Of a DNA stretch of 23,197 bases, positions 17,881 to 23,197 are shown one piece after another. The position numbers and the translations under genes were made by a program. Source of the DNA: S5-A14a sp022766365 (GTDB taxonomy: Bacteria; Bacillota; Clostridia; Peptostreptococcales; Anaerovoracaceae). The notes under the pieces are model-generated. The model was not told the DNA's origin. It did no database searches and saw only the letters and a list, made by a program, of their open reading frames with translations. How positions within the stretch are numbered: position 1 is the stretch's first letter; the number at the start of each line of letters is the position of its first letter. Location of the stretch: NCBI GenBank assembly GCA_050313295.1, contig JBNPLD010000019.1, one strand, 5' to 3'.

Positions 17881-17979
17881 CATATAAAAAGCTTTTCGCC
17901 GGGATGTAGTGAATAAAAGTTAAAACAGGTGATAGTTCAACAGTTAAATCAGCGATGCTGATATGAGAAAGGATTTGCT

Positions 17980-19668
17980 ATGAAGATTAAGTTTTGCGGA
18001 GCCGCTGAAGGTGTAACCGGATCCTGCCATTTGCTTGCGACGGATAGCCACAAAATACTTTTAGACTGTGGTCAGTATCAGGGTGGCAAGGCACAGGATG
18101 AAATGAATTTTATGCCGTTCCCCTTTGCCGTTAACGATATTGAAGCTGTGGTTTTGAGCCATGCTCATATCGATCACTGCGGCAGATTGCCTCTGCTCGT
18201 TAAAAGAGGATATGAAGGACCTATTTATACAACTAAAGCAACTGCAGATCTTCTTGAGGTAATGCTCAAAGATAGTGCATATATTCATGAAAAAGAGGCC
18301 GAGTGGAAGAATAAGAAGGCCGATCGCCTTGGAAGAAAGCATGTAGAGCCGCTTTACACAATAGAAGATGCAGAAGATGCGCTGAAACTGGTTAAGCCTG
18401 TTTTGTATAATCAAATGGTAGAGATTAACGAGGAGATGAGGGTTGTCTTCAATGATGCGGGACACATTCTGGGATCAGCGATTGTGGAAGTTTGGGCTAA
18501 GGAAGGAGATGGGGAAAGCAAAATAGTTTTCTCCGGTGATCTTGGCATGACCGACAGACCGATTCTTCACGATCCGACGTTTATAAAGAAAGCTGATTAT
18601 GTAATCATGGAAGCTACCTACGGCAGCAGGAATCATCCTGAAAACTCCGGCTCAATATCAAAACTTCTGGATATTGTTCTAGAGACTACGAAGAGGGGAG
18701 GAACGGTTATAATACCATCGTTTGCAGTCGGAAGAACGCAAGAATTAATCTACGAGTTTAACAAATTTTTCCGAGAAGACGGAGAAATAAGGAAAAAGCT
18801 CGAAAATATCCTCATCTACGTTGACAGCCCTATGGCCAATATGGCAACTGAGGTTTTTCGGAACAATGCACAGGATTTCGATGATGAGACAAAGGAATTC
18901 ATACTAAGGGGAGACAATCCATTGGATTTCCCTAATTTGAGGTTTACACGTTCAACACAGGATTCAATGGCTTTAAATGGGAACCACACGCCTAAGGTTA
19001 TAATTTCTGCGAGCGGAATGTGTGAAGCAGGCCGAATCAGACACCATTTAAAGCACGGACTGTGGGATAGCAGGAACAGCATAGTTTTCGTAGGCTACCA
19101 GGCAGAAGGTACACTGGGGAGAAGATTGGTGGAAGGAGCCGAGGAAGTTAGTATAATGGGTGAGACCATTAAGGTACAGGCACAGATTCATAATCTTGAA
19201 GGATTTTCCGGCCATGCTGATCAGAACGGACTCTTAAATTGGGTAGGTGGGTTTAGACAGGCGCCTAAGAAAATTTTCATTGTTCATGGTGAAATAGAAT
19301 CTAAAAAAATCTTCGCCGATCTTGTACGACAAAAATTTGATTACGATGTTCAGGTTGTTGAAAGCATCTCTGAGTTTGAATTGGAAAAGGATAAGGTTCA
19401 ACAGCTAAGCAGCGAGAACGAAATTCCTCTTGCTGATAAAGAGGAGGTGGCTGACCTCAGATTGCAGCTGAATGAGATCAAGAAAGATCTTGACACTATT
19501 TTAAACAATGTAGATAATGCTATGACCTCGGATATCTCTGCAAGAAAGGCTAATGATATCAATAATTATACACAAGAGCTAAAGCATATCGCTCTCAATC
19601 TGGGGGCTTCTGTTGCCCTTGAGGACAGGAGCGAATGTGAGGAACTTTATGATGGAGCTCAGCACTAG
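17980..19668 (+). CDS. Beta-CASP metallo-beta-lactamase nuclease (CPSF-like)
   Basis: A 562-residue protein of the MBL-fold beta-CASP group, which includes RNA endonucleases and exonucleases. Zinc ligands are HAHIDH (61-66), H162 in DAGHILGS and D187 in SGDLG. The beta-CASP insertion follows (about 210-380) with HHLKHGLWDSRNSIVFVGYQ beginning at 355. The C-terminal RMMBL part shows GFSGHAD with H412 and VHGE with H436. After about residue 465 comes an extra tail of roughly 95 residues, charged and helical, possibly coiled coil (about 475-545), that could mediate oligomerisation. The start has AAAGGA upstream. A role in RNA processing is expected from the family but the target is unknown. Its end overlaps the next gene by 20 nt. 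Confidence 0.9.
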   Translation: MKIKFCGAAEGVTGSCHLLATDSHKILLDCGQYQGGKAQDEMNFMPFPFAVNDIEAVVLSHAHIDHCGRLPLLVKRGYEGPIYTTKATADLLEVMLKDSAYIHEKEAEWKNKKADRLGRKHVEPLYTIEDAEDALKLVKPVLYNQMVEINEEMRVVFNDAGHILGSAIVEVWAKEGDGESKIVFSGDLGMTDRPILHDPTFIKKADYVIMEATYGSRNHPENSGSISKLLDIVLETTKRGGTVIIPSFAVGRTQELIYEFNKFFREDGEIRKKLENILIYVDSPMANMATEVFRNNAQDFDDETKEFILRGDNPLDFPNLRFTRSTQDSMALNGNHTPKVIISASGMCEAGRIRHHLKHGLWDSRNSIVFVGYQAEGTLGRRLVEGAEEVSIMGETIKVQAQIHNLEGFSGHADQNGLLNWVGGFRQAPKKIFIVHGEIESKKIFADLVRQKFDYDVQVVESISEFELEKDKVQQLSSENEIPLADKEEVADLRLQLNEIKKDLDTILNNVDNAMTSDISARKANDINNYTQELKHIALNLGASVALEDRSECEELYDGAQH

Positions 19669-20638
19669 AGAGATGGGAAAAGCGCATTTGACAGAACAAA
19701 ACAACATTTCAGCAAAGGGTACAAAGGGCAGGTTGACCACCGGCATGCTCGTGGGTTTATGTTCAGTCCTGTGGGGGCTTTCGTTTTATGCTACAAAGGT
19801 AGCTTTAAATGCCGGCATAACTGAAATGGAGCTTTTAGCTCTCAGATGGTCAATCGCAGCAATTGTTTTTGTGTTTTTGTCTCTCACAGGGATTGTTAAT
19901 GTGGATTTTAAAGGTAAGCATATAAGAAGTGCCGTTTACGTGGCGATGTTTCAGCCTTGCTTTTATTCTATCTTTGAAACGTGGGGGATAGGTTTAACGA
20001 CTACTTCTGAGTCTTCCCTCTTAATTGCTACAATTCCTCTGATGGTTCTCGTGACAGGCAAGGTTCTTTACAAAAGGAGTTTCAGTCGTCGGACGGGTTT
20101 TGCGATTATTCTGGCTCTTGCAGGGGTTTCAACCTGCATAGTTTTTTCAGATGGATTTTCCTTTGAGGGCAAATATTTCGGATACCTGATTGTGATGGTT
20201 GCAGTACTTCTTGGTTCTCTGTACTGCCATGCAAGTGCAAATGCCTCTTTGAAATTTACAGCCATGGAGATGACATTAGTTATGGCTGTATCGGGGGGCA
20301 TATTTTTCGATGGGTTGAACTTGACTCTGGGAGGCAGGTTCATCGGGGCATTGACTCAGACGGGCAGCCTGAAGGTTATCGGAGCAGTTTTGTTCCTTGG
20401 AGTGTGTTGTTCATGTATTTGCTATATAATCTTCAACTATGTGCTTGGAAAGATGAATACGGCAACTGCAAGCAATATGATAGCAAATTCCACGACGGCT
20501 GTCGGTGTTATTTCCGGTGTGGTACTTGCAAAGGACCCGTTTGGATGGTATACGGTAGTTGGACTGGGTATGACTATTTCAGGAATATGGCTTGCTTCAA
20601 GGGAAGAACCGATGGACCCTGCGGAAGTTATTCATTGA
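19649..20638 (+). CDS. EamA/DMT-family transporter
   Basis: A 329-residue membrane protein with about ten hydrophobic segments arranged as two EamA repeats (about 40-170 and 180-315). The first starts at LVGLCSVLWGLSFYATKVAL and the second ends near VVGLGMTISGIWLAS. These carriers move metabolites or drugs out of, or into, the cell; the substrate cannot be read from sequence. I chose the ATG at 19649 because GAGG lies 6 nt upstream; the adjacent ATG at 19652 is nearly equivalent, and longer TTG starts lack support. The start lies inside the end of the nuclease gene, so the two are probably translationally coupled although their functions seem unrelated. A strong terminator follows about 70 nt after the stop. 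Confidence 0.88.
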   Translation: MMELSTREMGKAHLTEQNNISAKGTKGRLTTGMLVGLCSVLWGLSFYATKVALNAGITEMELLALRWSIAAIVFVFLSLTGIVNVDFKGKHIRSAVYVAMFQPCFYSIFETWGIGLTTTSESSLLIATIPLMVLVTGKVLYKRSFSRRTGFAIILALAGVSTCIVFSDGFSFEGKYFGYLIVMVAVLLGSLYCHASANASLKFTAMEMTLVMAVSGGIFFDGLNLTLGGRFIGALTQTGSLKVIGAVLFLGVCCSCICYIIFNYVLGKMNTATASNMIANSTTAVGVISGVVLAKDPFGWYTVVGLGMTISGIWLASREEPMDPAEVIH

Positions 20639-20705
20639 AAGAGAGCATGCTTCAGCCTTACTCATATTTAATTTTGATACTTAAAGTTAAATGATATTAA
20701 GAAAG

Positions 20706-20745
20706 TCTCCATGTACTATTTTGTATATGGAGATTTTACAGTTTT
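20706..20745 (+). terminator. Rho-independent terminator after the DMT transporter
   Basis: Stem TCTCCATGTAC (20706-20716) pairs with GTATATGGAGA (20723-20733) over 11 bp, including one G-T pair, closing a TATTTT loop. It is followed by TTTT and further T-rich sequence. It ends the nuclease/transporter transcript. Confidence 0.8.
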
Positions 20746-20948
20746 GTATCATAAAAATACAGAAATATACTAAATTATGACGTTTCCCTTATTTTTGTTT
20801 TTATTATCTCCGGAATAATGCTATGGTAGTAGCAAAACAGATCTTTTGTTTAATAAGCTGTAGAATCTGAGGAAATACCTTCATTTCTTGAGCTCAGTGT
20901 TCTTACCTGTGCTGCATAGGTATCCTCGTAAAGAAAGGAGATTGGAAT
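20746..20948 (+). other. Gene-free leader with a long-range hairpin
   Basis: Together with 20639-20745 this is a gap of about 310 nt without a gene. No ORF of note is seen and no promoter of good quality is clear; TTGTTT occurs at 20795-20800 and 20846-20851 without a well-placed -10. GAGG (20869-20872) plus ATACCT (20875-20880) can pair with AGGTAT plus CCTC (20918-20927) over 10 bp with a 2-nt bulge, ending just before the AAAGGAG ribosome binding site (20934-20940) of the next gene. Confidence 0.45.
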
Positions 20949-21287
20949 ATGGCAAGGGAATGGCAACAGAGAAGACAGAAAGAGTATGTAATGCCCGATG
21001 AGGTTTATTATCAAACTTTGTGGGCCGTCAGAGATCTTCCGCGGATGGAGGACAGGTTGTTGGTAATGGAAGAAAGAGGTGAGTACGGTTCCGTTGAGAA
21101 TTTATCGTTAAGATCAAGGGTAAACAGTATCAAGCTTGCGCTGGATGAAGTGCCGGATATATATCGTGAGCCGATTTTGAAGAATATTAAGTTGAGATAT
21201 ACCGGAAGCGAATTTCCGGATGTAATGTACAAGATTTGGAAGCAGAGGTTTTTATATAATGTTGCAAGAAATCTGTCTATTATGTAG
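20949..21287 (+). CDS. Small orphan protein resembling phage ArpU/RinA-like regulators
   Basis: A 112-residue, strongly helical, charged protein with a very good AAAGGAG site upstream and its own terminator downstream. I do not recognise it with certainty. The layout YYQTLWAVRDLPRMEDR, a middle segment with NSIKLALDEVPDIYREPILKNI, and the end YKIWKQRFLYNVARNL resembles small phage or integrative-element proteins of the ArpU/RinA late-regulator kind, whose C-terminal end is a sigma-region-4-like helix-turn-helix. No other phage gene is nearby, so it could be a domesticated leftover or an unrelated cellular protein. It stands alone between a terminator and the tRNA operon. Confidence 0.6.
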   Translation: MAREWQQRRQKEYVMPDEVYYQTLWAVRDLPRMEDRLLVMEERGEYGSVENLSLRSRVNSIKLALDEVPDIYREPILKNIKLRYTGSEFPDVMYKIWKQRFLYNVARNLSIM

Positions 21288-21396
21288 TTGATTAATTGAT
21301 TGAATTTTAGCTTATACCATATATTTAAAACAGCGAGCTATACATACAATGCTGAGATACGATTAAAATGCCGTTGTAAATGATACTTTAAAGAAG

Positions 21397-21427
21397 GACT
21401 GCGCAGTGATTGGTGCAGTCTTTTTTT
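21397..21427 (+). terminator. Rho-independent terminator after the small orphan gene
   Basis: GACTGC (21397-21402) pairs with GCAGTC (21415-21420), followed directly by a run of seven T (21421-21427). It separates the small ORF from the tRNA operon promoters. The gap 21288-21618 otherwise holds only the two promoters listed next. Confidence 0.8.
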
Positions 21428-21456
21428 CTTGAATCTTAACATCATGAAAAAATAAT

Positions 21457-21485
21457 TTGACAGTTTTGGATATTTATGCTATGAT
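21457..21485 (+). promoter_or_regulatory. tRNA operon promoter P1
   Basis: TTGACA (21457-21462), a 17-nt spacer and TATGAT (21480-21485) form a near-consensus sigma-A promoter about 125 nt before the first tRNA. Confidence 0.75.
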
Positions 21486-21566
21486 TGCCATCGATTCATA
21501 AATATTGCAATTGCTTGTAAAGCTTAGACAAGGTAAAATTTATTTTAAGAAAATTAAAAATCCTTC

Positions 21567-21595
21567 TTGACAATTGTCGCTGCAAGCTGTAAAAT
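21567..21595 (+). promoter_or_regulatory. tRNA operon promoter P2
   Basis: TTGACA (21567-21572), a 17-nt spacer and TAAAAT (21590-21595) predict a transcript start near 21602, about 17 nt before the first tRNA. Together with P1 it makes a tandem arrangement common for stable RNA operons. Confidence 0.82.
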
Positions 21596-21618
21596 ATACA
21601 AGCACGTTAAATGTGTGA

Positions 21619-21694
21619 GGGCGCATAGCTCAGCTGGGAGAGCACCTGCCTTACAAGCAGGGGGTCATAGGTTCGAGCCCTATTGCGCCCACCA
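21619..21694 (+). tRNA. tRNA-Val (anticodon TAC)
   Basis: 76 nt with a full cloverleaf: acceptor GGGCGCA pairs with TGCGCCC, loop CTTACAA gives anticodon TAC at 21652-21654, T-arm ATAGG-TTCGAGC-CCTAT, and an encoded CCA end. First gene of the operon. Confidence 0.97.
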
Positions 21695-21705
21695 TATATC
21701 AGGAT

Positions 21706-21782
21706 GGCCTGGTAGTTCAGTTGGTTAGAATGCCAGCCTGTCACGCTGGAGGTCGACGGTTCGAGCCCGTTCCAGGTCGCCA
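21706..21782 (+). tRNA. tRNA-Asp (anticodon GTC)
   Basis: 77 nt; acceptor GGCCTGG pairs with CCAGGTC (one G-T pair), discriminator G as expected for Asp, anticodon GTC at 21740-21742, CCA encoded. Confidence 0.97.
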
Positions 21783-21802
21783 TTTTTTAAAGATGTTAAT
21801 AT

Positions 21803-21877
21803 GCTGGCGTGGCTCAACGGTAGAGCAGCTGATTTGTAATCAGCAGGTTGGGGGTTCGATTCCCTCCGCCAGCTCCA
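21803..21877 (+). tRNA. tRNA-Thr (anticodon TGT)
   Basis: 75 nt; acceptor GCTGGCG pairs with CGCCAGC, loop TTTGTAA gives anticodon TGT at 21835-21837, CCA encoded. Confidence 0.97.
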
Positions 21878-21921
21878 TTACTCCAATATGATTGGAAAGC
21901 GACTAAATTTGAAGTTTTCCT

Positions 21922-22006
21922 CGAGGGATTCCCGAGTGGCCAAAGGGGGCGGACTGTAAATCCGTTAGCTGAGCTTTCGATGGTTCGAATCCATCTCCCT
22001 CGACCA
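21922..22006 (+). tRNA. tRNA-Tyr (anticodon GTA) with a C1:G72 pair
   Basis: 85 nt with a long variable arm as in bacterial tRNA-Tyr; anticodon GTA at 21956-21958 and CCA encoded. The body TTCCCGAGTGGCCAAAGG is typical of Tyr. The acceptor is CGAGGGA with TCCCTCG, so the first pair is C1:G72, whereas the E. coli and Bacillus tRNA-Tyr have G1:C72. Confidence 0.95.
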
Positions 22007-22019
22007 ATTTTATAGATTT

Positions 22020-22094
22020 GCGGAAGTGGCTCAGGGGTAGAGCATCGCCTTGCCAAGGCGAGGGTCGCGAGTTCGAATCTCGTCTTCCGCTCCA
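22020..22094 (+). tRNA. tRNA-Gly (anticodon GCC)
   Basis: 75 nt; acceptor GCGGAAG pairs with CTTCCGC, loop TTGCCAA gives anticodon GCC at 22052-22054, CCA encoded. Confidence 0.97.
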
Positions 22095-22098
22095 TTGT

Positions 22099-22172
<74 letters not shown>

Positions 22173-22201
22173 TTTTCAAATTTAGTCGATTGTAAAAGTG
22201 T

Positions 22202-22278
22202 GGGCTCATAGCTCAGTTGGATAGAGCAACGGCCTTCTAAGCCGTGTGTCTGGGGTTCGAATCCCTATGGGCTCACCA
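22202..22278 (+). tRNA. tRNA-Arg (anticodon TCT)
   Basis: 77 nt; acceptor GGGCTCA pairs with TGGGCTC (two G-T pairs), loop CTTCTAA gives anticodon TCT at 22236-22238, CCA encoded. Confidence 0.96.
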
Positions 22279-22295
22279 TTTTTATTGCTTTCTAT

Positions 22296-22370
22296 TGGGG
22301 TATAGCCAAGTGGTAAGGCAACGGACTTTGACTCCGTCATTCGTAGGTTCGAGTCCTGCTACCCCAGCCA
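22296..22370 (+). tRNA. tRNA-Gln (anticodon TTG)
   Basis: 75 nt; acceptor TGGGGTA pairs with TACCCCA, with the U1:A72 pair usual for tRNA-Gln; loop CTTTGAC gives anticodon TTG at 22328-22330; CCA encoded. Confidence 0.97.
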
Positions 22371-22374
22371 ATGA

Positions 22375-22450
22375 GACCCATTAGCTCAGTCGGCAGAGCA
22401 CTTGACTTTTAATCAAGGTGTCCGGAGTTCGAATCTCCGATGGGTCACCA
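22375..22450 (+). tRNA. tRNA-Lys (anticodon TTT)
   Basis: 76 nt; acceptor GACCCAT pairs with ATGGGTC, loop CTTTTAA gives anticodon TTT at 22408-22410, CCA encoded. A 58-nt spacer without clear features follows. Confidence 0.97.
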
Positions 22451-22508
22451 TTTATTATCGCCGACGTTAATGATGGACGACTTGATAAGATTGTAATTTG
22501 CCATCTAT

Positions 22509-22597
22509 GGAGAGGTATCGAAGTGGTCATAACGAGGCGGTCTTGAAAACCGTTTGGGCGCAAGCCCACGTGGGTTCGAATCCCACCCTCTCCGCCA
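22509..22597 (+). tRNA. tRNA-Ser (anticodon TGA)
   Basis: 89 nt, class II with a long variable arm (TGGGCGCAAGCCCA hairpin); acceptor GGAGAGG pairs with CCTCTCC, discriminator G, anticodon TGA at 22544-22546, CCA encoded. Confidence 0.97.
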
Positions 22598-22617
22598 ATA
22601 TTTTGAATAATATGCAT

Positions 22618-22690
22618 TCGACGTAAGCAGCCGGCTATGATATTTGAACATAGCAAATATGTTTGCTAAATGAAGGTGGTACTTCGTCGA
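22618..22690 (+). other. Structured spacer between the two tRNA-Ser genes
   Basis: The 115-nt gap is the longest in the operon. TCGACG plus AAG (22618-22627, one bulged T) pairs with CTTCGTCGA (22682-22690). Inside are two hairpins that share bases and exclude each other: GCTATG/CATAGC (22634-22639 with 22649-22654) and AGCAAA/TTTGCT (22652-22657 with 22662-22667, TATG loop). AAGGTGGTACTTCG just before the closing arm resembles the T-box core AGGGTGGNACCGCG. There is no stem I and no terminator, so this is not a complete T-box riboswitch. Confidence 0.4.
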
Positions 22691-22712
22691 TTGGAAAAAG
22701 AAAGTTCAGCTT

Positions 22713-22806
22713 GGAGAAGTACTCAAGAGGCTGAAGAGGACGGTTTGCTAAACCGTTAGGGTTCGTTATTTGGGCCGCATGGGTTCGAATCCCATCTTCT
22801 CCGCCA
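22713..22806 (+). tRNA. tRNA-Ser (anticodon GCT)
   Basis: 94 nt, class II with a large variable arm; acceptor GGAGAAG pairs with CTTCTCC, discriminator G, anticodon GCT at 22747-22749, CCA encoded. Confidence 0.97.
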
Positions 22807-22809
22807 TAT

Positions 22810-22885
22810 AGGGGTATAGCTCAGTTGGTAGAGCAGTGGTCTCCAAAACCACGTGCCGTGGGTTCGAATCCTACTGCCCCTGCCA
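22810..22885 (+). tRNA. tRNA-Trp (anticodon CCA)
   Basis: 76 nt; acceptor AGGGGTA pairs with TGCCCCT, with the A1:U72 pair and discriminator G usual for bacterial Trp; anticodon CCA at 22843-22845; 3' CCA encoded. Confidence 0.97.
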
Positions 22886-22905
22886 ATTTCTTTTCAAGCC
22901 TATGT

Positions 22906-22982
22906 CGGGGTGTAGCGCAGTTTGGTAGCGCAACTGGTTTGGGACCAGTGGGCCGCGGGTTCAAATCCTGCCACCCCGACCA
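22906..22982 (+). tRNA. tRNA-Pro (anticodon TGG)
   Basis: 77 nt; acceptor CGGGGTG pairs with CACCCCG, with the C1:G72 pair and discriminator A usual for bacterial Pro; anticodon TGG at 22940-22942; CCA encoded. Confidence 0.97.
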
Positions 22983-22998
22983 TTTTTTACGAAAGCGT

Positions 22999-23075
22999 GG
23001 GCCATTAGCTCAGTTGGTCAGAGCGTCCGGCTCATAACCGGCAGGTCCTGGGTTCAAGTCCCCGATGGCCCACCA
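22999..23075 (+). tRNA. tRNA with CAT anticodon (elongator Met or lysidine Ile2)
   Basis: 77 nt; acceptor GGGCCAT pairs with ATGGCCC, anticodon CAT at 23033-23035, CCA encoded. It is not initiator tRNA because 1:72 is a normal G:C pair. C4:G69 and C5:G68, known TilS recognition pairs in E. coli Ile2 and also present in Bacillus Ile2, speak for Ile2 with lysidine, but elongator Met is not excluded. Two T-C mismatches occur: 27-43 in the anticodon stem and 50-64 in the T stem. Confidence 0.9.
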
Positions 23076-23080
23076 CATAC

Positions 23081-23156
23081 GCCCAGATAGCTCAGTAGGT
23101 AGAGCAGAGGACTGAAAATCCTCGTGTCCTTGGTTCAATTCCGAGTCTGGGCACCA
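23081..23156 (+). tRNA. tRNA-Phe (anticodon GAA)
   Basis: 76 nt; acceptor GCCCAGA pairs with TCTGGGC, loop CTGAAAA gives anticodon GAA at 23114-23116, CCA encoded. Last gene before the terminator. Confidence 0.97.
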
Positions 23157-23160
23157 CGAT

Positions 23161-23194
23161 AATCACTAAGGGAATTTACTCCTTAGTGATTTTT
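23161..23194 (+). terminator. Rho-independent terminator of the tRNA operon
   Basis: AATCACTAAGG (23161-23171) pairs perfectly with CCTTAGTGATT (23181-23191) around a 9-nt loop, followed by a T run. It lies 4 nt after the tRNA-Phe CCA end and closes the operon. Confidence 0.85.
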
Positions 23195-23197
23195 CAT

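Overview
The window reads as a chromosomal segment of a low-to-moderate GC Gram-positive bacterium, most likely a Clostridia-class Firmicute. The support is the gene order tig-clpP-clpX-lon-engB, a GlpP-type antiterminator, strong AGGAG-type ribosome binding sites, sigma-A promoters of TTGACA/TATAAT type, and a dense tRNA operon whose genes all encode CCA. I cannot name a species.

Layout. (1) 1-768 is very AT-rich and holds no convincing gene except, at its right end, a good promoter (688-716). (2) 769-5680 is a plus-strand, AT-rich, overlapping operon that looks like a phosphocholine or amino-alcohol salvage locus: a winged-helix/LicC/LicA fusion (nucleotidyltransferase plus choline kinase), a second LicC-like nucleotidyltransferase, a BCCT-family choline/betaine transporter, and an N-terminally truncated SGNH hydrolase-like ORF. 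No LicD-type transferase lies in the window. (3) 5687-7057, minus strand, is a deoC and Crp/Fnr-type regulator pair. (4) 7159-7983 is a CYTH-domain protein whose promoter overlaps that of deoC within a near-perfect 20-bp palindrome. (5) 8137-15106 is the proteostasis block: trigger factor, ClpP, an unusually long ClpX, Lon and the ribosome-assembly GTPase EngB/YsxC. (6) 15147-17187 holds hypoxanthine phosphoribosyltransferase, a small Lit/DUF1461-like membrane protein and a PHP-domain phosphoesterase. (7) 17323-20638 holds GlpP, a beta-CASP metallo-beta-lactamase nuclease and an EamA/DMT transporter. (8) 20949-21287 is a small orphan protein resembling phage late-regulator (ArpU/RinA-like) proteins. 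(9) 21457-23194 is a 15-tRNA operon with two consensus promoters and a terminator.

How the genes fit together. The first operon would import choline, phosphorylate it and activate it as CDP-choline, to be used by a transferase encoded elsewhere. Trigger factor, ClpXP and Lon form a folding and degradation set. The tRNA operon supplies 15 tRNAs covering 13 or 14 amino acids, depending on whether the CAU tRNA is read as Met or Ile2.

The least ordinary items are the three-domain HTH-LicC-LicA protein, the ClpX with an added charged N-terminus and a very acidic linker, a PHP gene ending at a CTT-TGA sequence like the RF2 frameshift site, a structured spacer with a T-box-like motif inside the tRNA operon, and two tRNAs with unusual pairs (Tyr C1:G72; CAU tRNA with two T-C mismatches). 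No CRISPR array, insertion sequence or integrase was seen.
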